NCBI RefSeq assembly: GCF_001269655.1 | Contig: NZ_LHVE01000020.1 | Span: 248,001-312,000, forward strand | Direction: 5' to 3' | Length of the DNA: 64,000 bases | Source of the DNA: Pseudomonas thivervalensis | Lineage (GTDB): Bacteria; Pseudomonadota; Gammaproteobacteria; Pseudomonadales; Pseudomonadaceae | Part shown: piece by piece, positions 35,595 to 45,132 of the stretch | Position numbering within the stretch: position 1 is the stretch's first letter | Layout of the letters: each line of letters starts with the position of its first letter | The notes under the pieces: generated by a model | Database searches by the model: none | What the model saw: only the letters and a program-made list of their open reading frames with translations | What the model was told of the DNA's origin: nothing | Made by a program: the position numbers and the translations under genes

Positions 35595-36650
35595 TTACTG
35601 GATGTCTTCGGGCTTGACGATCACCCAGTTCTTGTCCGCCGTCACCGGCAGCCCTTCCTTGGCCTGGGCAGCGGCGTGCTTGGCCATCATGCCGTTGATC
35701 TGGGTCATGTACTTGTCCTTGCGATTGACCCACAGGTGAATACCGCCCTTGGCCACGTCCACATCGTGGAACAGCATGTAGCCGTCACTGGTCGGCGTGT
35801 CGCCGGCGACCAGCACCGGTTTTTTCCATTCATCGATGTACGTCAGGATCGCCGCGTGCTTGCCGGCCATCCAGGTTGCCGGGGTCCACAGGTAAGGCGT
35901 GTATTCAAGGCCAAGGTTGGCCTTCTCGTCATATTTGCCGTCGGTGATCTGCTTGCGAGCGGTGGTCAACTCACCGGTCTTGCGGTCCTTGAGCAGCGTG
36001 GTCACGCCGATCACGTTCTGCGGCTTGAGGTTGTAGCCGTATTTCGGATCCGAGGCGACCATGCGCACCAGTTCTTCAGAAGCGGCGGTCATGACATAAA
36101 CGTCGATGCCGTTTTCCATCAACTTGTTGTACAGCTCGGCCTGACCGGTGAAGATTTTCGGCGGATTGACGTTGTACTGGACCACTTTGTCGCCATCGTA
36201 ATAAGTGGTTGGCACCGGTTTTCCGGACGCCATCAACTCATCGACATAGCCCTTGAGCTCCTTGAGCGTGAAGCCCGAGAACACCTGGGCCACCCACGGA
36301 TAGCAGACCATGTCGTCCACTTCGCACAAACGGTAGTAATAGCTGAACAGGCTTTCCTTGTGGTCGGCCGTGTCCTTGAACGGCATCAGCTTCAAGGACG
36401 GGTCCAGGCTTTCCCGGGTGATGAGGCCCTTGTTCTCCATGAACGGCAGCAACGACTCTTCAAGATCGTAGCGATAACTGGTGTTGTCCATGTCGAACAC
36501 CGCGTAGTTACCCTTGTTGGCGTTCGCCGCGATCATCGCCTCCAAGGCCTTGGCCTGTTCCGCCGGCCAGTGCTTGAGTTCGGTGGCGAGTGCCTGGCCG
36601 ACGAGGCCAAGGCTCAAGGCAGCAGCGAGAAAACGAGGTGCGAGTTTCAT
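35595..36650 (-). CDS. pchP: Phosphorylcholine phosphatase (HAD superfamily)
   Basis: PchP is a periplasmic phosphatase that releases choline from phosphorylcholine, allowing use of host lipids as carbon and nitrogen sources. The start at MKLAPRF gives 351 residues with a signal peptide ending near ALA (residue 22). The HAD nucleophile motif is DMDNT at residues 53-57. The cap segment SYYYRLCEVDDMVCYPWVAQ and AGDTPTSDGYML agree with the Pseudomonas enzyme. It is divergent from the symporter gene. Confidence 0.88.
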   Translation of the reverse strand: MKLAPRFLAAALSLGLVGQALATELKHWPAEQAKALEAMIAANANKGNYAVFDMDNTSYRYDLEESLLPFMENKGLITRESLDPSLKLMPFKDTADHKESLFSYYYRLCEVDDMVCYPWVAQVFSGFTLKELKGYVDELMASGKPVPTTYYDGDKVVQYNVNPPKIFTGQAELYNKLMENGIDVYVMTAASEELVRMVASDPKYGYNLKPQNVIGVTTLLKDRKTGELTTARKQITDGKYDEKANLGLEYTPYLWTPATWMAGKHAAILTYIDEWKKPVLVAGDTPTSDGYMLFHDVDVAKGGIHLWVNRKDKYMTQINGMMAKHAAAQAKEGLPVTADKNWVIVKPEDIQ

Positions 36651-36893
36651 CGGCATTTCTCCCGGGTTCAAAAGAACTCGACGCTAACAAATGCGTGTGA
36701 CAGTCCTCGCCCAGCCGCGACCGCTTGCGTCCTGATAACGCCAGCGACATACCCGCAAACGCCAAGTCCTTATTCCATAAACGACAATCAACATGCCTTT
36801 TTAGTCTTAATTCATTAGATATCAGGCTGTTAGGCTTCCCGGCTCACAGTCGCGGCTTCGGGCGACTGGCACGTCTTATCGGAGTCTCTTTTG

Positions 36894-38285
36894 ATGAATC
36901 TGCCGCTGATCCTCAACCTGCTGGTGTTCCTCGCCTTGCTGTTCGGCCTGGCACAAACCCGTCACCGCACCTGGAGCCTGGCCAAGAAGGTGCTTTTGGC
37001 ACTGGTACTGGGCGTTGTGTTCGGCATCGCCCTGCACACGATTTATGGCGCCGGCAACCCGGTGCTCAAGGCCTCGATCGGCTGGTTCGACCTGGTGGGC
37101 AACGGCTATGTGCAGTTGCTGCAAATGATCGTGATCCCGCTGGTCTTCGCCTCGATCCTCAGCGCCGTGGCCCGCCTGCATAACGCCTCGTCCCTGGGCA
37201 AGATCAGCTTCCTGACCATTGGCACGCTGCTGTTCACCACCGCCATTGCCGCGCTGATCGGCATCGGCCTGACCAACCTGTTCGGCCTCACCGCCGAAGG
37301 CCTGGTGGCCGGCACCCAGGAGCTGGCGCGCCTGCAAGTGATCCAGAGCGACTACGCCGGCAAGGTCGCCGACCTGAACATCCCGCAACTGCTGCTTTCG
37401 TTCATTCCGCAGAATCCCTTTGCCGACCTGGCGCGGGCCAAGCCGACGTCGATCATCAGCGTGGTGATCTTCGCCGCGTTCCTCGGTGTCGCGGCGTTGC
37501 AGTTGCTCAAGGATGACGTGGAGAAAGGCCAGAAAGTGATCAACGCCATCGACACCCTGCAAAGCTGGGTGACGCGCCTGGTGCGCCTGGTGATGAAGCT
37601 GACGCCGTACGGTGTGCTGGCGCTGATGACCAAGGTGGTGGCCGGTTCCAACGTCCAGGACATCATCAAGCTCGGCAGTTTTGTCGTGGTGTCCTACCTC
37701 GGCCTGGGCCTGATGTTCGTGGTCCATGGCCTGCTGGTGTCCGCGGCCGGGATCAACCCGTTGCGCTTCTTCCGCAAGATCTGGCCGGTGCTGACCTTCG
37801 CCTTCACCAGCCGTTCCAGCGCCGCCACCATCCCGTTGAGCATCGAAGCCCAGACCAGTCGTCTCGGCATCCCACGGGCGATTGCCAGCTTCAGCGCCTC
37901 GTTCGGCGCCACCATCGGCCAGAACGGCTGTGCCGGCCTCTATCCGGCCATGCTGGCGGTGATGGTCGCACCGACGGTGGGCATCAACCCGCTGGACCCG
38001 GTCTGGATCGCGACGCTGGTGGCAATCGTGACGTTGAGTTCGGCCGGGGTGGCCGGGGTCGGTGGCGGCGCGACGTTCGCCGCGCTGATCGTGCTGCCGG
38101 CCATGGGTTTGCCGGTGTCGCTGGTTGCCTTGCTGATTTCCGTCGAACCCTTGATCGACATGGGTCGTACGGCGTTGAACGTCAGCGGTTCGATCACCGC
38201 CGGGGCGATCACCAGCCAGGTGATGCAGCAGACTGATAAGGCCTTGCTCGATGCCGAGGCGCATGGGGAGTTGGTGCACGCTTGA
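36894..38285 (+). CDS. L-cystine/dicarboxylate-type cation symporter (TcyP-like)
   Basis: The 463-residue protein is of the dicarboxylate/amino acid:cation symporter family. NGYVQLLQMIVIPLVFASIL, the serine-rich re-entrant region FTSRSSAATIPLSIEAQ, and the C-terminal GVAGVGGGATFAALIVLPAMG mark the TcyP/YdjN branch, which transports L-cystine in Escherichia and Bacillus. ATG 36894 is chosen over a TTG one codon earlier. Substrate is inferred from the family. Confidence 0.85.
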   Translation: MNLPLILNLLVFLALLFGLAQTRHRTWSLAKKVLLALVLGVVFGIALHTIYGAGNPVLKASIGWFDLVGNGYVQLLQMIVIPLVFASILSAVARLHNASSLGKISFLTIGTLLFTTAIAALIGIGLTNLFGLTAEGLVAGTQELARLQVIQSDYAGKVADLNIPQLLLSFIPQNPFADLARAKPTSIISVVIFAAFLGVAALQLLKDDVEKGQKVINAIDTLQSWVTRLVRLVMKLTPYGVLALMTKVVAGSNVQDIIKLGSFVVVSYLGLGLMFVVHGLLVSAAGINPLRFFRKIWPVLTFAFTSRSSAATIPLSIEAQTSRLGIPRAIASFSASFGATIGQNGCAGLYPAMLAVMVAPTVGINPLDPVWIATLVAIVTLSSAGVAGVGGGATFAALIVLPAMGLPVSLVALLISVEPLIDMGRTALNVSGSITAGAITSQVMQQTDKALLDAEAHGELVHA

Positions 38286-38304
38286 TTTGGCGGCGCCTGA
38301 TGAT

Positions 38305-38407
38305 TGATCGTTCCCACGCTCTGCGTGGGAATGCCTCAAGGGACGCGGAGCGTCCAGTGACGCGGAGCGTCACGGGCTACATTCCCACGCAGAGCGTGGG
38401 AATGATC
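38305..38407. repeat. Palindromic repeat, family D
   Basis: GATCGTTCCCACGCTCTGCG at the left and GCAGAGCGTGGGAATGATC at the right flank inverted GACGCGGAGCGTC blocks. It lies between the convergent symporter and folA genes and may end both transcripts. Confidence 0.85.
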
Positions 38408-38417
38408 CACGCTTGAC

Positions 38418-38930
38418 TCAACGTTTTTCCCACACCTCAAAGCTGTAGGCCGGCTTGTCCCCTTCGGCCGGGTTCGGCCGGTTCGAGACCCGCTGCCACT
38501 GGTTCGAATCGAACGCCGGGAACCACGCGTCACCCTCAGGGCTCAGCGCCACGCGGGTCAGGTACAGTCGATCCGCCTGCTCCAGGGCCTGGGCGTACAG
38601 CTGGGCGCCGCCGATCAACATCAATTCGCCAACGCCCTGCTCCAGGGCCCACGCCTCGGCTCGCGCCACTGCGGCCTCCAGGGTGGAAAACACTTCCGCG
38701 CCCTCCAGCACCAGCCCCGACTGGCGACTGACGACGATGTTCAAGCGCCCCGGCAGCGGTCGACCCAGGGAATCCCAGGTCTTGCGTCCCATGATGATCG
38801 GCTTGCCCAGGGTGGTGGCCTTGAAGTATTTGAAATCCCCCGGCAGGTGCCAGGGCATGCTGTTGTCGACGCCGATCACACGGTTTTCACCGAGGGCTGC
38901 GATCAGGCTTAGGGGGAGAGTTTTGTTCAT
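38418..38930 (-). CDS. folA: Dihydrofolate reductase FolA
   Basis: FolA reduces dihydrofolate to tetrahydrofolate with NADPH. ATG 38930 gives 170 residues: LSLIAALGENRVIGVDNSMP at the N-terminus, WHLPGDFKYFK with the substrate-binding acidic residue, PIIMGRKTWDSLGRPLPGR and LMLIGGAQLYAQAL. It is monocistronic and divergent from the DUF2868 gene. Confidence 0.96.
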   Translation of the reverse strand: MNKTLPLSLIAALGENRVIGVDNSMPWHLPGDFKYFKATTLGKPIIMGRKTWDSLGRPLPGRLNIVVSRQSGLVLEGAEVFSTLEAAVARAEAWALEQGVGELMLIGGAQLYAQALEQADRLYLTRVALSPEGDAWFPAFDSNQWQRVSNRPNPAEGDKPAYSFEVWEKR

Positions 38931-39016
38931 GGCCGCGAGGATACCAGAGGCCCGGCGTACCCTGACAGGCATCACAGCGGTTATGCTCAACCCTCATTCG
39001 AGCAACGGAAGCCCCC

Positions 39017-40384
39017 GTGACAGTACTGCAGAACCTCTGGTTGACCGAGACGATCCGCCTGCGCGAAGAGCACGCCGGCCCGCTCGAAGACCAGGAAGCC
39101 AATCGCCTGGCCCGTGCGGCAGGCGGCGATCTCTCCACCCGCATCCATCAGCGCGCCCGCTGGCTGGCCGAGCGCGATGGCCTCACGCAAGCCCTGCGCC
39201 ATTGGCTGCAAGGGGCGCGCCTGGCGCTGATCGCGTTGGCGCTGCTCGCCCTCATCAGCGGTGCCGGCCTGGGCTTTGCTGCCCTCGGTGACGGCCAGAC
39301 ACCGGTCAACGTGTTCTGGGCCTTGGGCAGTCTGTTGGGGCTGAACCTAATGCTGCTCATCGGTTGGGCCCTGGGCCTGGTCTTCGCCGGTGAGCACGAT
39401 GCAGTACTGGGGCGCCTGTGGCTGTGGCTCAGCGAAAAACTCGCCCGCGACGCCAAGGCCGCCCAACTGGCGCCGGCCCTGCTGCTGTTGCTGCAACGGC
39501 ACAAACTCAATCGCTGGGCCCTCGGTGTGTTGGTCAATGGCCTGTGGTTGCTGGCGATGCTCAGCGCGCTGGTCATCGTCCTGTTGCTGATGGCGACTCG
39601 GCGCTACGGTTTCGTCTGGGAAACCACCCTGCTGGGCAGCGAGACCTTCGTCGCCATGACCCAGGCCCTCGGCGCGCTGCCGGCACTGCTGGGCTTCAGC
39701 GTGCCGACGGTGGACATGATCCGCGCCAGTGGCGACGCCGCGCTGAACATCGAGAGCGCCCGCCAGGCCTGGGCCGCCTGGCTGGTCGGCGTGCTGCTGG
39801 TCTATGGCCTGCTGCCGCGCCTGGGCCTGGTATTGCTGTGCCTATGGCTCTGGCGGCGTGGTCGCACCACATTGCGCCTGGACTTGAACCTGCCGGGCTA
39901 CGCCCAATTGCGTGAACGGCTGATGCCCAGCAGCGAACGCCTGGGCGTCAACGACGCCGCACCCGCGCAATTGCATCCCATTGAAAGTGCCGTCAGCATG
40001 GTGGACAGCGACGGCGCGCTGTTGGTGGCGATCGAACTGGACGATCGGCCCTGGCCGCCCAAGCTGCCCGAAACCGTGAAAAACGCCGGTACCCTCGACA
40101 GTCGCGAGTCGCGCCATAAACTCCTCGAACAACTGTCGCGCTTTCCGCCGGCACGTCTGGCGATAGCCTGTGACCCACGCCGCTCACCGGACCGTGGCAG
40201 CCTGGCGCTGATCGCCGAGCTGGCCCGCAGCGCCAGCGCCACCCGCGTCTGGCTGTTGCAGGCACCGCCCGGCGAAGCACTGGACGCCGAGCGCCTGGGC
40301 GACTGGCACAGCGCACTGCAACAGTTGCATCTGCCCTTCGCCGATTGCATGCCCTTGAACTGGCTGGAGAGCGGCCATGACTGA
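39017..40384 (+). CDS. DUF2868 membrane protein
   Basis: The 455-residue protein starts at GTG and has three or four membrane segments (ARLALIALALLALISGAG, LLGLNLMLLIGWALGLVF, LVNGLWLLAMLSALVIVL, AAWLVGVLLVYGLLPRLGLV) followed by a large soluble C-terminal domain. It matches DUF2868. It overlaps the DUF3482 GTPase gene by 8 bases. The two are nearly always adjacent in Pseudomonas, suggesting a membrane-anchored GTPase pair of unknown purpose. Confidence 0.87.
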   Translation: MTVLQNLWLTETIRLREEHAGPLEDQEANRLARAAGGDLSTRIHQRARWLAERDGLTQALRHWLQGARLALIALALLALISGAGLGFAALGDGQTPVNVFWALGSLLGLNLMLLIGWALGLVFAGEHDAVLGRLWLWLSEKLARDAKAAQLAPALLLLLQRHKLNRWALGVLVNGLWLLAMLSALVIVLLLMATRRYGFVWETTLLGSETFVAMTQALGALPALLGFSVPTVDMIRASGDAALNIESARQAWAAWLVGVLLVYGLLPRLGLVLLCLWLWRRGRTTLRLDLNLPGYAQLRERLMPSSERLGVNDAAPAQLHPIESAVSMVDSDGALLVAIELDDRPWPPKLPETVKNAGTLDSRESRHKLLEQLSRFPPARLAIACDPRRSPDRGSLALIAELARSASATRVWLLQAPPGEALDAERLGDWHSALQQLHLPFADCMPLNWLESGHD

Positions 40385-41750
40385 CCCCGTGAAGCCGCTG
40401 AAGCTGGCCGTGGTCGGCCACACCAATGTGGGCAAGACCTCGCTGCTGCGGACTTTGACCCGTGATGTCGGCTTCGGCGAGGTGTCCCACCGTCCGAGCA
40501 CCACCCGGCATGTCGAGGGTGCGCGCTTGTCGGTGGACGGCGAAGCATTGCTGGAGCTATACGACACGCCGGGCCTGGAGGACGCCATCGCCCTGCTCGA
40601 TTACCTCGAGCGCCTGGAGCGCCCTGGCGAACGCCTCGACGGCCCGGCACGCCTGGCTCGTTTCCTCGAGGGCAGCGAGGCCCGGCAACGCTTCGAACAG
40701 GAAGCCAAGGTGCTGCGGCAATTGCTCGCCAGCGACGCCGGCTTGTATGTGATCGATGCTCGGGAGCCGGTGCTGGCCAAGTACCGCGATGAATTGGAAG
40801 TCCTCGCCAGTTGTGGCAAGCCGCTGCTGCCGGTATTGAATTTCGTCAGCAGCGCTCACCATCGCGAGCCCGACTGGCGCGAAGCCTTGGCGCGATTGGG
40901 GCTGCACGCCCTGGTGCGTTTTGACAGCGTCGCTCCCCCCGAGGACGGCGAACGACGCCTGTACGAAAGCCTCGCACTGTTGCTGGAAAGCGCCCGTGGG
41001 CAACTGGAACGGTTGGTCGCCGACCAACAGGCTCAACGCCTGGCGCGCCAGCAGAGCGCGGCGCGCTTGATCGCCGAATTGCTGATCGACTGTGCCGCCT
41101 GCCGACGCAGCGTCGCCAGCGACACCGAATTGGAGCGCGAGGCCATCGGCGAATTGCGCAACGCCGTACGTCAACGCGAACAGCGCTGTGTCGAAGCCCT
41201 GCTCAAGCTCTACGCGTTCCGCCCCCAGGACGCTGCTGCCAGCGACCTGCCGTTGCTCGACGGGCGCTGGGGCGATGATTTGTTCAACCCCGAGACCCTC
41301 AAGCAATTGGGTGTACGCGTCGGCGGCGGGATCGCGGCGGGCGCAGCGGCCGGCGCTGGGGTGGACTTGCTGGTGGGCGGCTTGACCCTCGGTGCCGCGG
41401 CCCTGGCCGGGGCCATTGTCGGCGGCACCCTGCAAACCGCCCGCAGCTACGGCAACCGGCTGATGGGCAAGCTCAAGGGGCAACGGGAACTGACGGTGGA
41501 CGACAGCGTGCTGCGCCTGCTGGCCCTGCGCCAACGACAATTGCTGCATGCCCTCAACCTGCGCGGCCACGCGGCGCTGGACAGCATCCGCATCGCCACG
41601 CCCCAGGACAAGACCTGGCGCGAAGGCAAGCTACCCGAAGCCCTGAACAAGGCCCGGGCGCATCCGCAATGGTCATCGCTCAATCCCCAGGCGCGATTGA
41701 GCCAGGCGGAGCGGCAGGAGCAGATCGGGCAGTTGGCCCAGCAGCTCTGA
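40377..41750 (+). CDS. GTPase with DUF3482 domain
   Basis: The 457-residue protein has an Era/TrmE-type G domain: P-loop GHTNVGKTSLLR near residue 15, switch STTRHVEG, and DTPGLED. The base-recognition motif is weak. A glycine-rich hydrophobic hairpin (RVGGGIAAGAAAGAGVDLLV, then GAAALAGAIVGG) in the DUF3482 half could insert in the membrane. Translation is probably coupled to the DUF2868 gene. Function unknown. Confidence 0.88.
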   Translation: MTDPVKPLKLAVVGHTNVGKTSLLRTLTRDVGFGEVSHRPSTTRHVEGARLSVDGEALLELYDTPGLEDAIALLDYLERLERPGERLDGPARLARFLEGSEARQRFEQEAKVLRQLLASDAGLYVIDAREPVLAKYRDELEVLASCGKPLLPVLNFVSSAHHREPDWREALARLGLHALVRFDSVAPPEDGERRLYESLALLLESARGQLERLVADQQAQRLARQQSAARLIAELLIDCAACRRSVASDTELEREAIGELRNAVRQREQRCVEALLKLYAFRPQDAAASDLPLLDGRWGDDLFNPETLKQLGVRVGGGIAAGAAAGAGVDLLVGGLTLGAAALAGAIVGGTLQTARSYGNRLMGKLKGQRELTVDDSVLRLLALRQRQLLHALNLRGHAALDSIRIATPQDKTWREGKLPEALNKARAHPQWSSLNPQARLSQAERQEQIGQLAQQL

Positions 41751-41785
41751 GCAATACAAAGCCCTGTGGCACGCATACCAACCCT

Positions 41786-41917
41786 GTGGCGAGGGAGCTT
41801 GCTCCCGCTGGGTTGCGAAGCAACCCTAAAACCTGACACCTCGATGTGTCAGGCCAACCGTGCTCCGACATTTTTGGGGCCGCTTCGCAGCCCAGCGGGA
41901 GCAAGCTCCCCCGCCAC
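41786..41917. repeat. Palindromic repeat, family B
   Basis: GTGGCGAGGGAGCTTGCTCC and GGGAGCAAGCTCCCCCGCCA enclose a core with TTGCGAAGCAACCCT and GGGGCCGCTTCGCAGCCC. It separates the GTPase gene from the convergent DUF523 gene. Confidence 0.85.
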
Positions 41918-41936
41918 AAAAGCGGTCTGCCGACAA

Positions 41937-42428
41937 TCATTCGTTGCTCAAGGCCTTGAGGGCCGCCGCCGCTTCAGGCAACTCCAGCTCACTGAACACT
42001 TGCACCCCATGGCGCTTGAGCAACGCCGCCGTCACGCCTTCGCCGCTGACCTTCACACCGCTGAAGGTCCCGTCATAGGTCAGCAGGTTGCCGCACGACG
42101 GGCTGTTGGCCTTGAGCACGGCGATGCGGATGCCGTGTTCACGCACGTGTTCCAGCGCTTGATACGCGCCTGAGAGAAACTGCGTGGTCACATCTTCGCC
42201 ATCGGTGGTAATCACCGCTGCCTGGCCGTCGAGCACTTGCCCGCCCTGCCCGCCAGGAATCTCCGCCGCCGCCCGAGGCGTGGGCAAGCCGCCGGCGACT
42301 TCCGGGCACAGCGGCACGACCCGGCCTTCGTCGAGCCATTGCTGGAGCTGATCGAACGGCCCGCTGGCACCGCCGTCGTAGCGCACGCGATGGCCGAGCA
42401 GGCAGCGACTGACCAGGATCTTTTCCAT
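41937..42428 (-). CDS. DUF523 domain protein
   Basis: The 163-residue protein begins MEKILVSRCLLGHRVRYDG and continues with VVPLCPEVAGGLPTPR and VLKANSPSCGN, the conserved Cys-containing blocks of DUF523 (YbbK-like). The invariant cysteines suggest metal or cluster binding but no reaction is established. It follows the 2OG-Fe(II) oxygenase gene with a 2-bp gap, so the two form a small operon. Confidence 0.87.
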   Translation of the reverse strand: MEKILVSRCLLGHRVRYDGGASGPFDQLQQWLDEGRVVPLCPEVAGGLPTPRAAAEIPGGQGGQVLDGQAAVITTDGEDVTTQFLSGAYQALEHVREHGIRIAVLKANSPSCGNLLTYDGTFSGVKVSGEGVTAALLKRHGVQVFSELELPEAAAALKALSNE

Positions 42429-42430
42429 CG

Positions 42431-43054
42431 TCAGAACAACTCGTTGCCGCGACGGCGGAACCAACCGGTCAAGGACAGGCGATCCCGTGTGGCCGGCAGC
42501 ACTTCATGGGGGATGTCTCCCGACAGGAACACCACCAGACAACCACCGATGGGCACCACGTCACGCTCCACGCCGTCCTCCAGGTACATGCGCAACTGGC
42601 CGCCGTGTTCCGGCAGCCAATCGTCATTGAGGTAAAGCACCGCCGACACCATGCGCCGGTCGTCGTCACGAAAGCGGTCGACATGCTTGAGGTAGAACGC
42701 ACCAGGTGGATAGAGGGCAAAGTGACTTTCGAAGTCTTCCAGGCCCAGGAACAACCCGCGATTCATCGCCTCGCGCAGGCTGTCCATCAGCGCCAGGTAA
42801 TGGTCGCAGGCTTGCGCCTGGCCAGGTTCGATCCATTGGATGCGATCACCCCGAATCCCTTCGCGAATTTCCGAGAACGGCCCGCGCCCGACCGCCGCCG
42901 GCGCCAGCTCGCCCTCGGCGGCACGCTGGCGGCATTCGGCCGCCAGGGCACGGGTCAGCGCCTCCGGCAGGAAGAGGTTCTGCTGCGACCAGCCGCGCTC
43001 GGCCAGGTCATCGACGATACGTAACAGCAGCGGGTGATCAGAAGGTATTTGCAT
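42431..43054 (-). CDS. 2OG-Fe(II) oxygenase superfamily protein
   Basis: The 207-residue protein has the prolyl-4-hydroxylase-like fold: the iron-binding HxD is in FYLKHVDRFRDDD, the distal His in SGDIPHEVLPA, and the 2-oxoglutarate Arg in RDRLSLTGWFR. Length and motifs agree with the small 2OG oxygenases that may modify ribosomal or translation proteins, but the target is unknown. An ATG three codons upstream (43063) is an alternative start. Confidence 0.87.
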   Translation of the reverse strand: MQIPSDHPLLLRIVDDLAERGWSQQNLFLPEALTRALAAECRQRAAEGELAPAAVGRGPFSEIREGIRGDRIQWIEPGQAQACDHYLALMDSLREAMNRGLFLGLEDFESHFALYPPGAFYLKHVDRFRDDDRRMVSAVLYLNDDWLPEHGGQLRMYLEDGVERDVVPIGGCLVVFLSGDIPHEVLPATRDRLSLTGWFRRRGNELF

Positions 43055-43203
43055 GGCGCGCATAGTATGCCTGTGCCTGCAAAACCGACAGCGCCACGCA
43101 GCGGGTTCGCTGCGTCAAATAGCGCCGTCGTACGAACTTGATACGAATTCTCGACAAGACCCCACACCCCACGGAGAATAGTCGGCTGCTGACAGGAGTC
43201 CCT

Positions 43204-43947
43204 ATGCGCCGTTTGCTTTTCTCACTGTTGATGTTCTGCGTTTTGCCCGCCTGGGCAGACAGCTACGACCAGTTGTACAAGGTCGCCGGCTGGCCGGAAC
43301 AGCGGGCGCATTTCAATGACGCCTTGAGCGCCGCCCAGCAGCGCTACCAGAGCAGCCTGCCGCCCGCGGTGTTCCAGGCGCTGGTCAACAACAGCAATCA
43401 ACGTTTCGCCCCCCAGGCCATGGACCAGCGGGCCGAGGCGCAAATGCGCCAGAATCTTCGCGACCCTCAGCCGGCCCTGGGCTTCTTCCAATCGCCTTTG
43501 GGCCGCAAAGTCGTGGCGGCCGAGTTGCTGGCGACCCGGCGCGATCAATTGGCGAAAAACGCCAAGGGCCTGCCGAAGATGCAAGCCAGCGACAACCGCC
43601 TGTTGATCATCGGCCACCTGGCCCAGGCCCTGCCCGCCCGCGAAGCCGGCGCCGAAGTCAGCCTGGCGATTGCTGGCGTGGCGGCTGACAGCCTGAGTTC
43701 GATGATCCCGGGGCTCTTGGGGGCCGGCCAGGCCCAGGGCATGCTCAACGGCCAGCGCCAGCGACTGATGGATCAGATCGGCGCAGACCTGAACAACACG
43801 CTGCTGTACGTTTACCGTGACCTGACGGACACCGAGCTGGAAGAATTCGCCACCTTCGCCGAGTCGACCGAGGGCCAGGCCTATTATCAAGCGGCTTTGG
43901 CGGCAATTCGGGCGGGGTTGGCGGTGGGGCAGAATCTCGGGCAATAG
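43204..43947 (+). CDS. DUF2059 domain exported protein
   Basis: ATG 43204 gives 247 residues with a signal peptide, MRRLLFSLLMFCVLPAWA. The rest is helical, and the C-terminal DLTDTELEEFATFAESTEGQ is the DUF2059 signature. It is predicted to be periplasmic with unknown role. The upstream gene is divergent; a REP doublet follows. Confidence 0.87.
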   Translation: MRRLLFSLLMFCVLPAWADSYDQLYKVAGWPEQRAHFNDALSAAQQRYQSSLPPAVFQALVNNSNQRFAPQAMDQRAEAQMRQNLRDPQPALGFFQSPLGRKVVAAELLATRRDQLAKNAKGLPKMQASDNRLLIIGHLAQALPAREAGAEVSLAIAGVAADSLSSMIPGLLGAGQAQGMLNGQRQRLMDQIGADLNNTLLYVYRDLTDTELEEFATFAESTEGQAYYQAALAAIRAGLAVGQNLGQ

Positions 43948-43970
43948 CTCTTCAGTATCCTTGAGACCGC

Positions 43971-44064
43971 TATCGCGAGCAGGCTCGCTCCCACAGGGTA
44001 TTTGGACGAATTCAGGTTTTGTGATCGATTAAGATCCCGTGTGGGAGCGAGCCTGCTCGCGATA
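43971..44064. repeat. Palindromic repeat, family C (REP doublet)
   Basis: TATCGCGAGCAGGCTCGCTC...CACA and TGTGGGAGCGAGCCTGCTCG...ATA face outward around about 45 bp, between convergent genes. Confidence 0.88.
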
Positions 44065-44076
44065 GCAATAGCCCGC

Positions 44077-45024
44077 TCACCGCCGAATCCTGCTCATCCG
44101 CTTGGTCAAGAACCCAAACATCTCCTGCCGCATCGCCAGCGCCTCGTTCGCCAAATGATGCCGCCCCTCAGGCAGCATCAATACCTGCGGCCGGTCGAAC
44201 TTGCTGCGCAGTACGTTCAGGTTGTGCACCCAATCCACCGTCATGTCCGCCTGCCCCTGTACGATCAATGGCTGGCGCGGGCTGCTCGGAGCGGCTTCGA
44301 TACGCTTGATCCATTGCCCCAACGCGCCCACCCACGCGGTGGGCAGGCGCAGCGGCTGCAGCGGGTCGGCTTGCAGGAACGGCAGGAACTGCGGATCGGT
44401 GGAGTTCTCACTGAAACGCCGGGCGATACCGGTCACGAACGGCTTGAGCAGGTAATAACTCAGGCGCGACCAGCCCCAGGCCCGCGGCCGCACCAGGGGT
44501 GACAGCAGGATGACCTGGCCCTGGGCCGGGCTCTGCGCGCCGTGGTTGAGCACATGATCGACCACGATGGCGCCGCCGGTGCTTTGCCCACACAGGTGCC
44601 AGGGCTGCGGCAGGTCCAGCGTCGCGGCCTCGGCTAACAGCCCCTGCAAGGTGGCCTGGTACTCGGCGAAATCCTCGATGCTGGCGCGTTCTCCGCTGGA
44701 CAGGCCATGGCCCGGCAAGTCGCAGGCGATCACCGCGAACTTCTGCTCCAGGGCCCACTCGATCAAGTGCCGGTACAGCCCCATGTGGTCGTAGTAGCCG
44801 TGGAACACAAACATCGTCGCCACGGCTTTTTCCGGCCACCAGAGCTGGTTCACCAGCTCATACCCGCCCACCTCGAAACGTCCCAACCCCTTGCGCACGC
44901 TGCGCTGGGGAAAATCCAGGCCATAGAACCGCTGGTAGGCCTGGGCTTGCTCGGACAGGGCTTGCCACTGGGCCAACGGTTGCAGGCTGGCACGCAAGAG
45001 ATCGGGATCGAAAGTGGCAGGCAT
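44077..45024 (-). CDS. Alpha/beta hydrolase, lysophospholipase-like
   Basis: The 315-residue protein is a serine hydrolase: MFVFHGYYDHMGLYRHLIEW forms the oxyanion strand, the nucleophile Ser is in HLCGQSTGGAI, and a late Asp and His (QGQADMTVDW; PEGRHHLANE) complete the triad. The short DLPGHGLSSGERASIEDF element resembles monoacylglycerol lipases and PldB-type lysophospholipases. ATG 45024 is used; the codon before it is TTG. Substrate unknown. Confidence 0.88.
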   Translation of the reverse strand: MPATFDPDLLRASLQPLAQWQALSEQAQAYQRFYGLDFPQRSVRKGLGRFEVGGYELVNQLWWPEKAVATMFVFHGYYDHMGLYRHLIEWALEQKFAVIACDLPGHGLSSGERASIEDFAEYQATLQGLLAEAATLDLPQPWHLCGQSTGGAIVVDHVLNHGAQSPAQGQVILLSPLVRPRAWGWSRLSYYLLKPFVTGIARRFSENSTDPQFLPFLQADPLQPLRLPTAWVGALGQWIKRIEAAPSSPRQPLIVQGQADMTVDWVHNLNVLRSKFDRPQVLMLPEGRHHLANEALAMRQEMFGFLTKRMSRIRR

Positions 45025-45132
45025 CAAGGTTTCCAGGCATGGGCGCAGCGCGCGAAACAGACTTTACTGGCCTGCGATATTCATCTGTCGCGGCAAGCAT
45101 GGCAAGCTACGCGGCTTCAGAGGATCGACTCC

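Noticed and set aside
36876..38339. Open frame of about 487 codons on the minus strand opposite the cystine-type symporter
   Set aside because: Composition (runs of His, Gln, Arg, Gly) is that of an antisense frame; the plus-strand symporter is clear.
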